Position numbers and translations under genes: made by a program
Part shown: positions 45,551 to 54,502 of the stretch, one piece after another
How the letters are laid out: each line of letters starts with the position of its first letter
Position numbering within the stretch: position 1 is the first letter of the stretch
Origin: an uncultured Bacteroidaceae bacterium
Lineage (GTDB): Bacteria; Bacteroidota; Bacteroidia; Bacteroidales; Bacteroidaceae
Assembly: GCA_905234555.1 (NCBI GenBank)
Contig: CAJOHO010000002.1
Location: forward strand, 16,685-80,684
Length of the DNA stretch: 64,000 bases
Reading direction: 5' to 3'
The notes under the pieces: generated by a model
The model's database searches: none
Told to the model about the DNA's origin: nothing
The model's input: the letters and a program-made list of their open reading frames with translations, nothing else

Positions 45551-47284
45551 TTAGAAGAAATACCAATAGAAGCAGCCACAGAGAGCAACTACACCAAGAG
45601 TGGCAACGATGTCCCATACGTTCCAGCTTTCGCGGATTTCACGGCGATATTCCTTCGAGAAGGTGATAGCCTCTACCTGAGCAGCAGATGGAGCCTTCGT
45701 GAAGAAGGAAACGGCTACCATCAGGATCACGATGAAGACAAGCAGCCAGCACTCGAAGATGAGCCAGTTGGTCTGCCAGAACCATGCTGTGTTTTCCCAA
45801 AGTGCACCTTCCATAGCGGCGTGACCATTGTCGGTAACGACGTTGGTGATCAGACGGATCATACCAATCACGAAACCACCGATCAAACCCCATTCACCAG
45901 CCTTTGGCGTGATCTTCTTCGAGAAGATACCCAGCGTGAATACAGCAACCATTGCAGGAGCAAGCAGCGACTGGATTCCTTGCAGATAGCTGTAGAGGGT
46001 GTTCATCGACATCATCACAGGCATCCAAGCCAGACCGAGCAGCACAACTACGACGGTAGCTATACGACCTACCAGCACATAGTGCTCTTCCGTCTTACCT
46101 TTCTTCATAGGCTTGTAGAAGTCCTCGGTGAAGAGGGTAGCGCAAGAGTTGAAGAAGGCAGCCAGAGAAGCGACGAGTGCGCAGATGAAACCAATGGTTA
46201 CGATACCCTTGATACCGGCAGGAAGCACGTTCTTTACCATTACGGCAAAAGCTCCGTCGGTATCGCCCAGACCTGCTTCTCCGAAGAAACCTTGGTTGGC
46301 GAGAGTGGCAGCGATCATACCAGGAATGAGGAACATGAACACAGGAAGGAGCTTGAAGTAACCGGCTGCGATGGTACCACGACGTGCACGCTTGATTACC
46401 TCAGAGTTGGCTTCACCCTTGGTCTGACCAAGCACACGCTGAACGATGTGCTGGTCGGTACACCAGTACCAGAAGCCGATGATAGAAGCACCAATGAATA
46501 CAACGAAGCCTGGATATTCCTGATACATCGGGTCGTCCTCAACCCAGTGGAACATGTGAGTGGTTCCGTGTCCGTCATGCAGCTTGCTGCAGTAGTCCAT
46601 CATGGTTGACCAACCTTCCGAGATGCTGCCGCCGCCAAGGGCTGCCAATCCGAGGAAGAGAACCAGGAACGAACCTACAATCAGGATAGGAGTCTGGATG
46701 GCAGAAAGGGTCATCACACCCTTCATACCGCCAAACACCGTGAAGATTGCTGTAATCACAATCAGACCGATGGCGCCCCACCAGAAGGGAAGTCCCAGCA
46801 GGTACTGGAAGAATACACCACCTGTGAAAGCTGTCACACTTACCTTGGTCAGCACGTAGGCAATCAGCGTGATGATGCTGAGCCAGGAACCAGTCTTCGG
46901 CGTATAGCGGAACTTCAGGAAGTCGGGCATCGTGATGATCTTGCCTAACTTCTGGTTGAGTGCCTGATAGAAGGGAACGAAGAGCCAACCGAGGATGAGG
47001 ATCATCCAGCCCTGCATTTCCCAGTGTGCCATACCGACACCGTCCTTGGCACCTGTACCGGCGAGACCTACGAGGTGCTCCGAACCGATGTTGGCAGCAA
47101 AGATGGCTGCACCGATGATATACCAAGGCTCACCTTTACCGAAGAGATAGTCTTCGCTGCTGGCACCAGCCATTTTCTTTTTGTCTTTCACGATAGAGCG
47201 ATAAACCGCCCAAACTACTGCACCGATTCCTAATCCCAGAACCAGCCAGTCGAGCCATAAGAACTCGTTACTATTCCAATTCAT
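45551..47284 (-). CDS. Sodium:sugar symporter (SSS family)
   Basis: 577 aa, 13-14 hydrophobic helices spread over the length. The N-terminal SSS segment (IVKDKKKMAGASSEDYLFGK, then EPWYIIGAAIFAANIGSEHLVGLAG) is typical of SglT-type sodium/glucose/galactose symporters. The operon makes L-arabinose the likely cargo, but this is inferred from position. It lies between the galM-like lipoprotein and araD. A hairpin follows the stop codon. Confidence 0.88.
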   Translation of the reverse strand: MNWNSNEFLWLDWLVLGLGIGAVVWAVYRSIVKDKKKMAGASSEDYLFGKGEPWYIIGAAIFAANIGSEHLVGLAGTGAKDGVGMAHWEMQGWMILILGWLFVPFYQALNQKLGKIITMPDFLKFRYTPKTGSWLSIITLIAYVLTKVSVTAFTGGVFFQYLLGLPFWWGAIGLIVITAIFTVFGGMKGVMTLSAIQTPILIVGSFLVLFLGLAALGGGSISEGWSTMMDYCSKLHDGHGTTHMFHWVEDDPMYQEYPGFVVFIGASIIGFWYWCTDQHIVQRVLGQTKGEANSEVIKRARRGTIAAGYFKLLPVFMFLIPGMIAATLANQGFFGEAGLGDTDGAFAVMVKNVLPAGIKGIVTIGFICALVASLAAFFNSCATLFTEDFYKPMKKGKTEEHYVLVGRIATVVVVLLGLAWMPVMMSMNTLYSYLQGIQSLLAPAMVAVFTLGIFSKKITPKAGEWGLIGGFVIGMIRLITNVVTDNGHAAMEGALWENTAWFWQTNWLIFECWLLVFIVILMVAVSFFTKAPSAAQVEAITFSKEYRREIRESWNVWDIVATLGVVALCGCFYWYFF

Positions 47285-47348
47285 TGTTTGATGTTGTTAT
47301 TGATTTTGTTAATAATTATTTTCGTTCTTTCAATTCAATTCAAATTTC

Positions 47349-47388
47349 AATTATGCATTATGAATTGTGCATTATGAATTATGCATTA
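47349..47388. repeat. AT-rich 14-bp tandem repeat
   Basis: AATTATGCATTATG, AATTGTGCATTATG, AATTATGCATTA: nearly three units between the galM-like gene and the symporter. Part of a class of AT-rich repeats in spacers. Confidence 0.6.
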
Positions 47389-47391
47389 AAA

Positions 47392-48615
47392 TCACTTTTC
47401 TACCAGGAACTTATACTTGCAGTAGCTGTGATAAGGTTTCTCTGGAGTGATGAAAGCATTGCTGTTTTCCCAGCCTTCCATCTTATACTTGTTAGGAGAG
47501 TCGGGATATTTCTGGCTTTCCAGACAGATGGCGCAATGTTTCTGGTACATGATGCCGCCCTTACCTGGACGAGTGCCGTCTTGGAAGTTAGCTGTGTAGC
47601 ACTGGATACCAGGCTCGTTGGTGTAAACCTCCAGCTTGATGCCGGAACGTGGGTCGAACAACGTAGCAGCAATAGCCTTCTCGTCACCCTTCGTGTTCAG
47701 ACACCAGTTGTGGTCATAACCACCACCGGCAGCAAGGATTTCAGGATCACTCTCGTCGCCCTTCCAGTCTGTGCCAAGTGCCTTAGGTTGGCGGAAATCG
47801 AATACAGTTCCCTCTACAGGACGGATTTCGCCGGTTGGCATATAAGTGCTGTCGGCAGGGGTGTAGTTGTCGGCATTCACCATCAGGAGAGCCTCGTCAA
47901 CGGTGTTGTTCAGGTCGCCACTCAGGTTGAAGTAAGAGTGGTTGGTCATGTTGATGATGGTTGGCTTCGTGGTAGTAGCGTCGTAGTTGATCACCAGCTC
48001 GTTGTCCTCTGTGAGGTCGAACTTCACCTTGGCTGTCACCTCACCTGGGAACTTGTTGTCGCCATCGGGTGAAACAATCTGAAGCGTCAGCGAGTTGTCG
48101 GTGCTTTCCACTACGTCGTACACCTGATACTGCCAGCCTGTGTAACCACCATGAAGTGAGTGGAAGCCGTTGTTGTTCTTGTCGAGCTTCACGGTATCCT
48201 CACCTACAACAAACTGACCTCCGTCGATACGGTTGGCATAGCGGCCTACCGAGCAACCGAAGTCAGTTTCAAAGTTCCAGGGGAAGTAGTTCTCAATCTT
48301 GTCGAAGCCACAGACAACATCCTTGAAGTTGCCGTCCTTGTCAGGCACTACGATGCTGACTACACGTCCGCCAAAGTTGGTGATGCTCACTTCCATGCCT
48401 GCCTTGTTGGTTAGGGTGTAGAGCTTCACTTGCTTGCCGTTGGCCTCGTCGGCAACGAATTTCTGGGCATCATAGTCGTATGCCACAGCAATAGTGGTGT
48501 CGAACTTCTCAGGTTCCAGACCTGATTTGAGTTCTGCCTTCGTGCTTTTGCTGCACGAACAGAGAAGAGCCGCTACTGCAGCCGTTCCCATCAATACTGA
48601 TTGAATTTTTCTCAT
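47392..48615 (-). CDS. Aldose 1-epimerase (GalM) lipoprotein
   Basis: 407 aa. Signal peptide with lipobox (LLCSC, Cys19 or 21), so the mature protein is likely outer- or inner-membrane anchored on the periplasmic side. Mutarotase motifs: NFGGRVVSIVVPDKDG near 75, the substrate-binding NGFHSLHGGYTGW near 148, catalytic His in TNHSYFNLSG near 230 and Glu near the C-terminus (ICLESQKYPDSPN). It equilibrates alpha and beta anomers of arabinose or other sugars before transport. First gene of the ara operon; promoter TACCTTTGC on the minus strand at 48698-48706. Confidence 0.93.
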   Translation of the reverse strand: MRKIQSVLMGTAAVAALLCSCSKSTKAELKSGLEPEKFDTTIAVAYDYDAQKFVADEANGKQVKLYTLTNKAGMEVSITNFGGRVVSIVVPDKDGNFKDVVCGFDKIENYFPWNFETDFGCSVGRYANRIDGGQFVVGEDTVKLDKNNNGFHSLHGGYTGWQYQVYDVVESTDNSLTLQIVSPDGDNKFPGEVTAKVKFDLTEDNELVINYDATTTKPTIINMTNHSYFNLSGDLNNTVDEALLMVNADNYTPADSTYMPTGEIRPVEGTVFDFRQPKALGTDWKGDESDPEILAAGGGYDHNWCLNTKGDEKAIAATLFDPRSGIKLEVYTNEPGIQCYTANFQDGTRPGKGGIMYQKHCAICLESQKYPDSPNKYKMEGWENSNAFITPEKPYHSYCKYKFLVEK

Positions 48616-48697
48616 GATTGCGTTATGTAATTAGTAATGGTTGATTGTTTTCATGTAAATGAATCGCCTTCATCGAGGCATTTTTGCACTATCAACG

Positions 48698-48706
48698 GCA
48701 AAGGTA
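48698..48706 (-). promoter_or_regulatory. -7 box of the ara operon promoter
   Basis: TACCTTTGC on the minus strand, 82 bases before the galM-like start. A small GCCT-TCATCG-AGGC hairpin lies just downstream in the leader. No arabinose regulator gene or operator was recognised. Confidence 0.75.
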
Positions 48707-48989
48707 ACTATTTTTTCTCATTCTGCCATATTTTTCTAACAAAAAATTGCTATACTCCCTCACTTTCGCTAAAAAAAGGCTCCACAGTTGGCAGTTTGCC
48801 CTCAAATTAACCTTTTGTTTGCATCTACATTGCCGCCTCGCGACAATATTTAACGATGTTAATTATGAATTGTGAATTCTCATTTCTCAATTCAGCTGCT
48901 AAATTGTCAAAAAGTCTGTTCATGTGGTCAAAATAGGCTATTTTAATGTTTTTTTGTCAAAATACTTTCGCGTTTCGGAAAGTTTTGTC
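48707..48989. other. Intergenic region between ara and ino1 promoters
   Basis: No gene. It holds AT-rich DNA, an ATTATGAATTGTGAATTC repeat near 48860-48880, and three GTCAAAA words at 48906, 48927 and 48956 (spacings 21 and 29) upstream of the ino1 -7 box. Their role is unknown. Confidence 0.5.
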
Positions 48990-48998
48990 TATCTTTGC
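48990..48998 (+). promoter_or_regulatory. -7 box of the ino1 promoter
   Basis: TATCTTTGC. The ORF track's TTG start (48995) lies within it, so the start was moved to ATG 49055. Confidence 0.75.
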
Positions 48999-49054
48999 AG
49001 AAACTTCGGTGTGCAGTTTTTTTGTCATCAACTAAAACATTATATAAATTGAAA

Positions 49055-50383
49055 ATGGAAAAACAAACGGTAATGCCCGCGGATGGACGTTTGGGCATTC
49101 TTGTTGTCGGCAACGGTGCAGTTGCAACAACTTTCATGACAGGTGTTCTCATGACTCGTAAGGGACTGGCGAAGCCTGTAGGTTCGATGACTCAATACGA
49201 CAAGATCCGTGTGGGTCGTGGAGCCGACAAAAAGTATCTGAAGTATGATGAGATCGTTCCCCTTGCCAAGCTCGATGATATCATCTTTGGCTGCTGGGAT
49301 GTCTATCCTCAGAATGCTTATCAGGCTGCTATCTATGCTGAAGTGCTGAAGGAAAAGGACATTGAGCCTGTTCGCGACGAGCTGATGCAGATTGTTCCCA
49401 TGAAAGCTGCTTTCGACAAGAACTACGCCAAGCGTCTCGATGGCGACAATGTGAAAGAGTGCAAGACCCGTTGGAATATGGTGGAACAGCTGCGTGAGGA
49501 TATCCGCAAGTTCAAGGAACAGAACGACTGCGCACGTATCGTTGTGCTTTGGGCTGCCTCTACCGAAATCTATGTTCCTGTGGATGAGAAAGTTCACTAC
49601 CACTTGGCTGACCTCGAAGCTGCCATGAAGGCAGACGACCGCGAACACATCGCTCCTTCCATGTGTTATGCTTATGCTGCTCTTGCCGAAGGTGCTCCGT
49701 TCATCATGGGTGCTCCTAACACCACAGTCGATATTCCTGCGATGTGGGAAATGGCAGAAAAGACCAAGATGCCGATTGCCGGTAAGGACTTTAAGACAGG
49801 TCAGACATTGGTGAAGAGCGGTTTTGCGCCTATCATCGGTACTCGTTGTCTGGGTCTCAACGGATGGTTCTCAACGAATATTCTTGGAAACCGCGATGGA
49901 CTGGTGCTCGACGAACCAGCCAACTTCCGTACGAAGGAAGTGAGCAAACTCTCCACGCTGGAAACCATTCTCAAGCCAGATGTTCAGCCAGACCTCTACG
50001 GGCACGGAAACGATGAAGATACACAGTACTATCATAAGGTACGCATCAACTACTATCCGCCTCGCAACGACAACAAGGAAGGTTGGGACAACATCGACAT
50101 CTTCGGCTGGATGGGCTATCCCATGCAGATCAAGATCAACTTCCTCTGCCGCGACTCCATCCTGGCTGCTCCGCTCTGCCTCGACCTCTGTCTGCTCAGC
50201 GACCTCGCAGCACGTGCCGGACGCTATGGCACTCAGCGTTTCCTCAGCTTCTTCCTGAAGTCACCAATGCACGACTACACACAGGGTGAGGAAGCCGTCA
50301 ACCACCTCTATCAGCAATATACGATGCTGAAAAACGCAATCCGCGAGATGGGTGGCTACGAAGCTGACGAAGAAATTGACTAA
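49055..50383 (+). CDS. ino1: myo-Inositol-1-phosphate synthase
   Basis: 442 aa from ATG 49055. NAD-binding GILVVGNGAVATTFMTGVLM near residue 14, and the MIPS-type signature in the C-terminal half (KDFKTGQTLVKSGFAP, LGLNGWFSTNILGNRDGLVL, then PMQIKINFLCRDSILAAPL). It converts glucose 6-phosphate to 1D-myo-inositol 3-phosphate. In Bacteroides such enzymes feed inositol lipid synthesis, but no accompanying phosphatidylinositol-phosphate genes are next to it; the following gene encodes an outer-membrane-type protein. So the end product here is uncertain. Confidence 0.93.
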   Translation: MEKQTVMPADGRLGILVVGNGAVATTFMTGVLMTRKGLAKPVGSMTQYDKIRVGRGADKKYLKYDEIVPLAKLDDIIFGCWDVYPQNAYQAAIYAEVLKEKDIEPVRDELMQIVPMKAAFDKNYAKRLDGDNVKECKTRWNMVEQLREDIRKFKEQNDCARIVVLWAASTEIYVPVDEKVHYHLADLEAAMKADDREHIAPSMCYAYAALAEGAPFIMGAPNTTVDIPAMWEMAEKTKMPIAGKDFKTGQTLVKSGFAPIIGTRCLGLNGWFSTNILGNRDGLVLDEPANFRTKEVSKLSTLETILKPDVQPDLYGHGNDEDTQYYHKVRINYYPPRNDNKEGWDNIDIFGWMGYPMQIKINFLCRDSILAAPLCLDLCLLSDLAARAGRYGTQRFLSFFLKSPMHDYTQGEEAVNHLYQQYTMLKNAIREMGGYEADEEID

Positions 50384-50409
50384 GGCAGTTTCTCAAAAAG
50401 AATACTTTC

Positions 50410-53067
50410 GTGATTAAAAGGCTATTCCTTTTTATATGGCTTTTCGTTTTACTCCCTTCCCTCTTCGGGGTGGGAGTTTATGCTCAGGTGACAGGCGTTG
50501 TGGTTGATTCAAAGACACGCCAGCCACTTGAGTATGTCTATGTGCTTTATGAAGGAAAAGGAGTAGGCGATGTGACCGACTCGAAAGGACGGTTCTCCAT
50601 TCGCGAGGAAGCTGGATGGAACGAACTGACGGTTCAGTCTATGGGTTATGTAACACAGAAAGTAAAGCTTGTACAAGGTAAGACAAGAAATCTGAAAATC
50701 AGGCTTGTACCAGAGCCAAGACAACTGAAGGAAGTGTCGGTGACGAGTAAGCGAACCAAGTATAGTCGCAAGGACAATCCTGCCGTCGAACTGATGCGGA
50801 AAGTGATTGCTGCCAAGAAGACAACCGACCTCCACACCAAAGACTATTTCTCCTATACCTCTTACGAGAAGATGACCTTCTCCATCAATGACTTCACGGA
50901 GAAAATCTTCGATGTGGATGAAGCCAAACCTTGGGCTTTCCTGAAGGATCACGTGGAGATGAGTCCGGAGACAGGTAAGTGGATTCTTCCGCTGACGGTG
51001 GATGAGACGTTGTCGAGCACCTACTACAAGAAAGACCCGAAGACCGAAAAGACGCTTATCAAGGCAAAGAACTCGAAAGGTATCAACGATCTCATCAACA
51101 CAGGTGAGATTCTGACAACGACGCTGAAAGATATCTTTACCGATGTTGACATCTACGACGAGGAATGCCGCCTGTTGAAGTCTCACTTGAAAAGTCCTAT
51201 TGCCAACTCCGCCATCAACTTCTACCGCTATTACCTCGAGGACACCCTCGCCATCGAAGGCGACAGCGTGATTCGTGTAGATTTCGTTCCCAACAATCAG
51301 CAGGACTTCGGCTTCTCCGGCACGCTCTACGTCATGAAGGACAGTACCTATCAGGTGCGACGGGTTGAACTCACCATTCCTAAACAGAGCAATATCAACT
51401 TTGTTGATAACATGACCATCAGTCAGGATCTGGAAACGTTGGAGACAGGTGAGCGTGTGGTCACAACCAACGATATGCTCATCGAGTTGAGTCTCACTTC
51501 GTGGCTGAGCAAAGTGCAGGTGCAGCGGGTAGTCCGACATTTCGACTATGCTTTCGCACCGATTCCCAAGTCTGTATTCAAGCACATCAAGGGAACCGTC
51601 TATCAGGAGCCGGATGCCACCATGCATACCGACAATGCGTTCTGGAAGGATTACCGAAAGGTGGAACTGACGGAGAGTGAGGACAAGATGGACTCGTTCC
51701 TCGACAAGCTCACACATATCAAAGGCTTCAAATACATTATGTTTGGAGCCAAGGCGTTGATTGAGAACTTCGTGGAGACGTCCGATTCCATTCAGAACAA
51801 CAAGTTCGACTTCGGACCCATCAACACGATGATTACCTTCAACCACTACGACAAGGTTCGTTTCCGCATTCCTGGACTCACCACCGCCCATTTTCATCCC
51901 CACCTTTTCTGGAACGGATATATCGCCTATGGTGTTGACACCAAGAATGTGTATGGACGCTCCGAAATCATCTGGTCGTTCAACAAGAAAGCCTATCTTA
52001 CACGCGAATTCCCCAAGAACAACCTCCATTTCTCCTACTGGAACGATGTGAAGTCGCCTTTCGACAAGTTCATGCCGACCGATAAGGATAATGTGTTTAC
52101 GGCGCTGAAAGCCACGAAGGTCGATCAGTTCAACCACGTCAGGGAATGGAAGGTGATGTACGATCGCGAGTGGTACGACGGACAGAAGTTCAATGTGTCG
52201 TTTGCCCGCACCAGCTACGATCCCGTCGATCGCCTCTTCTACCAACCGTTGGGGACAGATCCTAACGTACCAACGCAGGGAATGGATGCCCTCACACGCG
52301 ATCCTTCGAAATATATCAACCGCTTCCGCACCAGCGAATTCAAGGTGGGTGTGTCGTTCGAACCTGGTGCCACCTATATCAACACCAAGCAGCGACGCCT
52401 CAAAATCAACAAGGATGCACCCATCATCTCCCTGAGCCACACGATGGGTGTGAAGGGACTGTTCGGTGGCGACTACAACTACAACGTCACGGAGCTGGAA
52501 CTCTACAAACGTCTCTATGTACCTGGTGGTTGGGGACATATCAGCACCGACGTCAAGGGTGGAATCCAGTGGAACAAAGTGCCGTTCCCCTTGCTCATCC
52601 ATCCACCTGCCAACCAGTCCTTCATCTTGATGGACCACACCTTCTCGCTCATTTCTTCGCTTGAGTTCCTCAACGACCGCTACCTCCAAGGAATGATCGA
52701 GTGGGACCTCTGTGGAAAGATCTTCAACCGCATTCCCTTGCTCAAGAAATTGAAACTCAGGGAAATGGTAGGTTTGAATGTGCTTTATGGCTACTTGTCC
52801 GACAAGAACAACCCTGCTACTTCCAACTACACAGATCCCGAACTCTTCTACTTCCCAGGACACTTCGTCGGCGATGGGAATGGAGGAACCTATTACGAGA
52901 ACAACACCGTGGTGATGGAGAAGACACAACCCTACATGGAGCTGCGACTGGGTGTTCACAACATCTTCCGACTGCTCCACATAGAGTATGTCCGCCGTCT
53001 CACTTATCGCAACAATCCAGGCATCAACAAAGAAGGCATCCGCTTCATGTTCCGCATGAAGTTCTAA
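50410..53067 (+). CDS. Outer-membrane DUF5686/carboxypeptidase-regulatory-like protein
   Basis: 885 aa, start GTG at 50410. Signal peptide (1-25, ending YAQ). Residues 25-100 form a CarboxypepD_reg-like domain (VTGVVVDSKTRQPLEYVYV, GRFSI, SMGYVTQKVKL), then a DUF5686-like helical/strand region (SVTSKRTKYSRKDNPAVEL near 110). The rest looks like a transmembrane beta barrel with alternating aromatic strands to a terminal Phe (IRFMFRMKF). Probably an outer-membrane protein with an unknown role. tilS follows after 12 bases. Confidence 0.88.
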   Translation: MIKRLFLFIWLFVLLPSLFGVGVYAQVTGVVVDSKTRQPLEYVYVLYEGKGVGDVTDSKGRFSIREEAGWNELTVQSMGYVTQKVKLVQGKTRNLKIRLVPEPRQLKEVSVTSKRTKYSRKDNPAVELMRKVIAAKKTTDLHTKDYFSYTSYEKMTFSINDFTEKIFDVDEAKPWAFLKDHVEMSPETGKWILPLTVDETLSSTYYKKDPKTEKTLIKAKNSKGINDLINTGEILTTTLKDIFTDVDIYDEECRLLKSHLKSPIANSAINFYRYYLEDTLAIEGDSVIRVDFVPNNQQDFGFSGTLYVMKDSTYQVRRVELTIPKQSNINFVDNMTISQDLETLETGERVVTTNDMLIELSLTSWLSKVQVQRVVRHFDYAFAPIPKSVFKHIKGTVYQEPDATMHTDNAFWKDYRKVELTESEDKMDSFLDKLTHIKGFKYIMFGAKALIENFVETSDSIQNNKFDFGPINTMITFNHYDKVRFRIPGLTTAHFHPHLFWNGYIAYGVDTKNVYGRSEIIWSFNKKAYLTREFPKNNLHFSYWNDVKSPFDKFMPTDKDNVFTALKATKVDQFNHVREWKVMYDREWYDGQKFNVSFARTSYDPVDRLFYQPLGTDPNVPTQGMDALTRDPSKYINRFRTSEFKVGVSFEPGATYINTKQRRLKINKDAPIISLSHTMGVKGLFGGDYNYNVTELELYKRLYVPGGWGHISTDVKGGIQWNKVPFPLLIHPPANQSFILMDHTFSLISSLEFLNDRYLQGMIEWDLCGKIFNRIPLLKKLKLREMVGLNVLYGYLSDKNNPATSNYTDPELFYFPGHFVGDGNGGTYYENNTVVMEKTQPYMELRLGVHNIFRLLHIEYVRRLTYRNNPGINKEGIRFMFRMKF

Positions 53068-53079
53068 ATCTGTTTCGCT

Positions 53080-54387
53080 ATGCTTTTCCTCGAAAAAGTT
53101 CGTTCCTTTGTTTCTCAGCATCAGCTTTTTGCGAAAGGTGATGTGGTGGTTTGTGGTGTGAGCGGAGGTGCCGACTCCGTTTGCCTGCTGCTGCTGTTGA
53201 AGGAACTGGGTTGTTGTCCTGTGGCAGCTCATTGCAATTTCCATTTGCGGGCTGAGGAAAGCGATGCTGATGAGGCGTTTGTCCGCGACTTATGCCAGCA
53301 ACTCGAAGTACCGCTTCATGTCAAGCACTTCGACACAATCCCTTTTGCCCAGGAGCAGAAAATCAGCATTGAAATGGCAGCTCGCGATTTGCGTTACGAC
53401 TGGTTCCGCCAACTCTGTCAGGAACTCGGTGCCAAGTGTGTGGCTGTGGCTCATCATCGCGATGACAATGTGGAGACGCTCCTGCTCAATCTGGTGCGGG
53501 GAACGGGTCTGAAAGGCTTGTGCGGAATGCAACCGAAGAAAGGGGTAGTGGTGCGTCCGTTGCTCTGTGTCTCAAGACAAGAAGTTCTTGACTACCTGAA
53601 GGATAAGCAACAAAGTTATAGGATTGATTCAACCAATCTGAAGGCTGATTTCAGTCGTAATAAACTGCGTCTGGAAGTGTTGCCTCTGTTGCGTGAGATC
53701 AATGCCGGAGCCGATGAGAATATCTCGACAGCGATAGAGAATCTGAACGAGGTACAGATGATGTACCGCTATTGTGTAGATGAGTTTGTCTCTGCCAGCA
53801 TCGATGGTGCGTCGGAAGTAAATATCGAGATGGTGCTGCGTGCTCCCTCCCCTTTGTCTGTGCTCCACGAAATCCTTTCGCCTTTCGGCTTCAACCGTCC
53901 CCAGCTGAAGGAATTGCTGGCAGTCATCCAGAGGGTAGGGAAGTCCTCTGGTCCTACGGTGAATGGAGTGGGCAAGACGTTCCTTTCTAATACCCATCGA
54001 GTTGTGGTCAATCGTGAACAGCTCATCATCGAGACGCTGGAACAGCCTGTCATCAAACCCGAGATTCGTCAGACGGTGATGGAGCATACGCCAGATTTCC
54101 GTTTCAATCCCGATGCCAGCTTCGCTTATTTCGACAAAGCGAAGTTGCAAGGACAGTTAGAACTGCGATTAGTGCAGGAAGGCGACCGCTTTCAGCCATT
54201 TGGCATGAAAGGAACGAAGCTGGTGAGTGATTTCTTCACCGATCTGAAACTCAGCCGCATAGAAAAAGCACGCCAGTGGGTACTGACGTGCGATGGGGTT
54301 ATTGTCTGGGTTGTAGGCCGCAGGACTTCCGACCTTTTCCGTGTCGATCCCGACACAAAGGAAATCCTCGTCCTCCAACTCCTCTAA
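53080..54387 (+). CDS. tilS: tRNA(Ile)-lysidine synthase
   Basis: 435 aa. The PP-loop ATP motif SGGADSVCL (residues 28-36), HCNFHLRAEESDADE near 48, and catalytic HHRDDNVETLLLNLVRGTG near 130 identify TilS; the C-terminal domains fit the family's long form. It converts cytidine 34 of tRNA-Ile(CAU) to lysidine, allowing AUA decoding. Translation probably continues from the preceding gene (12-base gap). Confidence 0.95.
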   Translation: MLFLEKVRSFVSQHQLFAKGDVVVCGVSGGADSVCLLLLLKELGCCPVAAHCNFHLRAEESDADEAFVRDLCQQLEVPLHVKHFDTIPFAQEQKISIEMAARDLRYDWFRQLCQELGAKCVAVAHHRDDNVETLLLNLVRGTGLKGLCGMQPKKGVVVRPLLCVSRQEVLDYLKDKQQSYRIDSTNLKADFSRNKLRLEVLPLLREINAGADENISTAIENLNEVQMMYRYCVDEFVSASIDGASEVNIEMVLRAPSPLSVLHEILSPFGFNRPQLKELLAVIQRVGKSSGPTVNGVGKTFLSNTHRVVVNREQLIIETLEQPVIKPEIRQTVMEHTPDFRFNPDASFAYFDKAKLQGQLELRLVQEGDRFQPFGMKGTKLVSDFFTDLKLSRIEKARQWVLTCDGVIVWVVGRRTSDLFRVDPDTKEILVLQLL

Positions 54388-54466
54388 TGATTCATTAAGC
54401 CACCATGCCCTCGGCGTCAGCCGTGGGTTTATACTGCCATCGGCGCTTTTCCGCTGAGTCACTCTT

Positions 54467-54498
54467 CACCCCTCCCTCGGGAGGGGACGGGGAGGGGT
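54467..54498. repeat. G/C-rich hairpin repeat (copy 3), possible bidirectional terminator
   Basis: ACCCCTCCC-TCG-GGGAGGGG followed by ACGGGGAGGGGT, between converging tilS and CNNM genes. Matches the family at 5619, 26615 and 55911. Confidence 0.65.
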
Positions 54499-54502
54499 CT
54501 CT

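Noticed and set aside
48907-48962. GTCAAAA words as an arabinose regulator operator
   Set aside because: They lie nearer the ino1 promoter than the ara promoter, are not palindromic, and no regulator gene is visible.
50509-53244. 911-aa antisense ORF across the DUF5686 gene and tilS start
   Set aside because: Fully antisense to strong coding sequence; its composition (runs of His, Gln, Val) and lack of motifs fit a codon-bias shadow.
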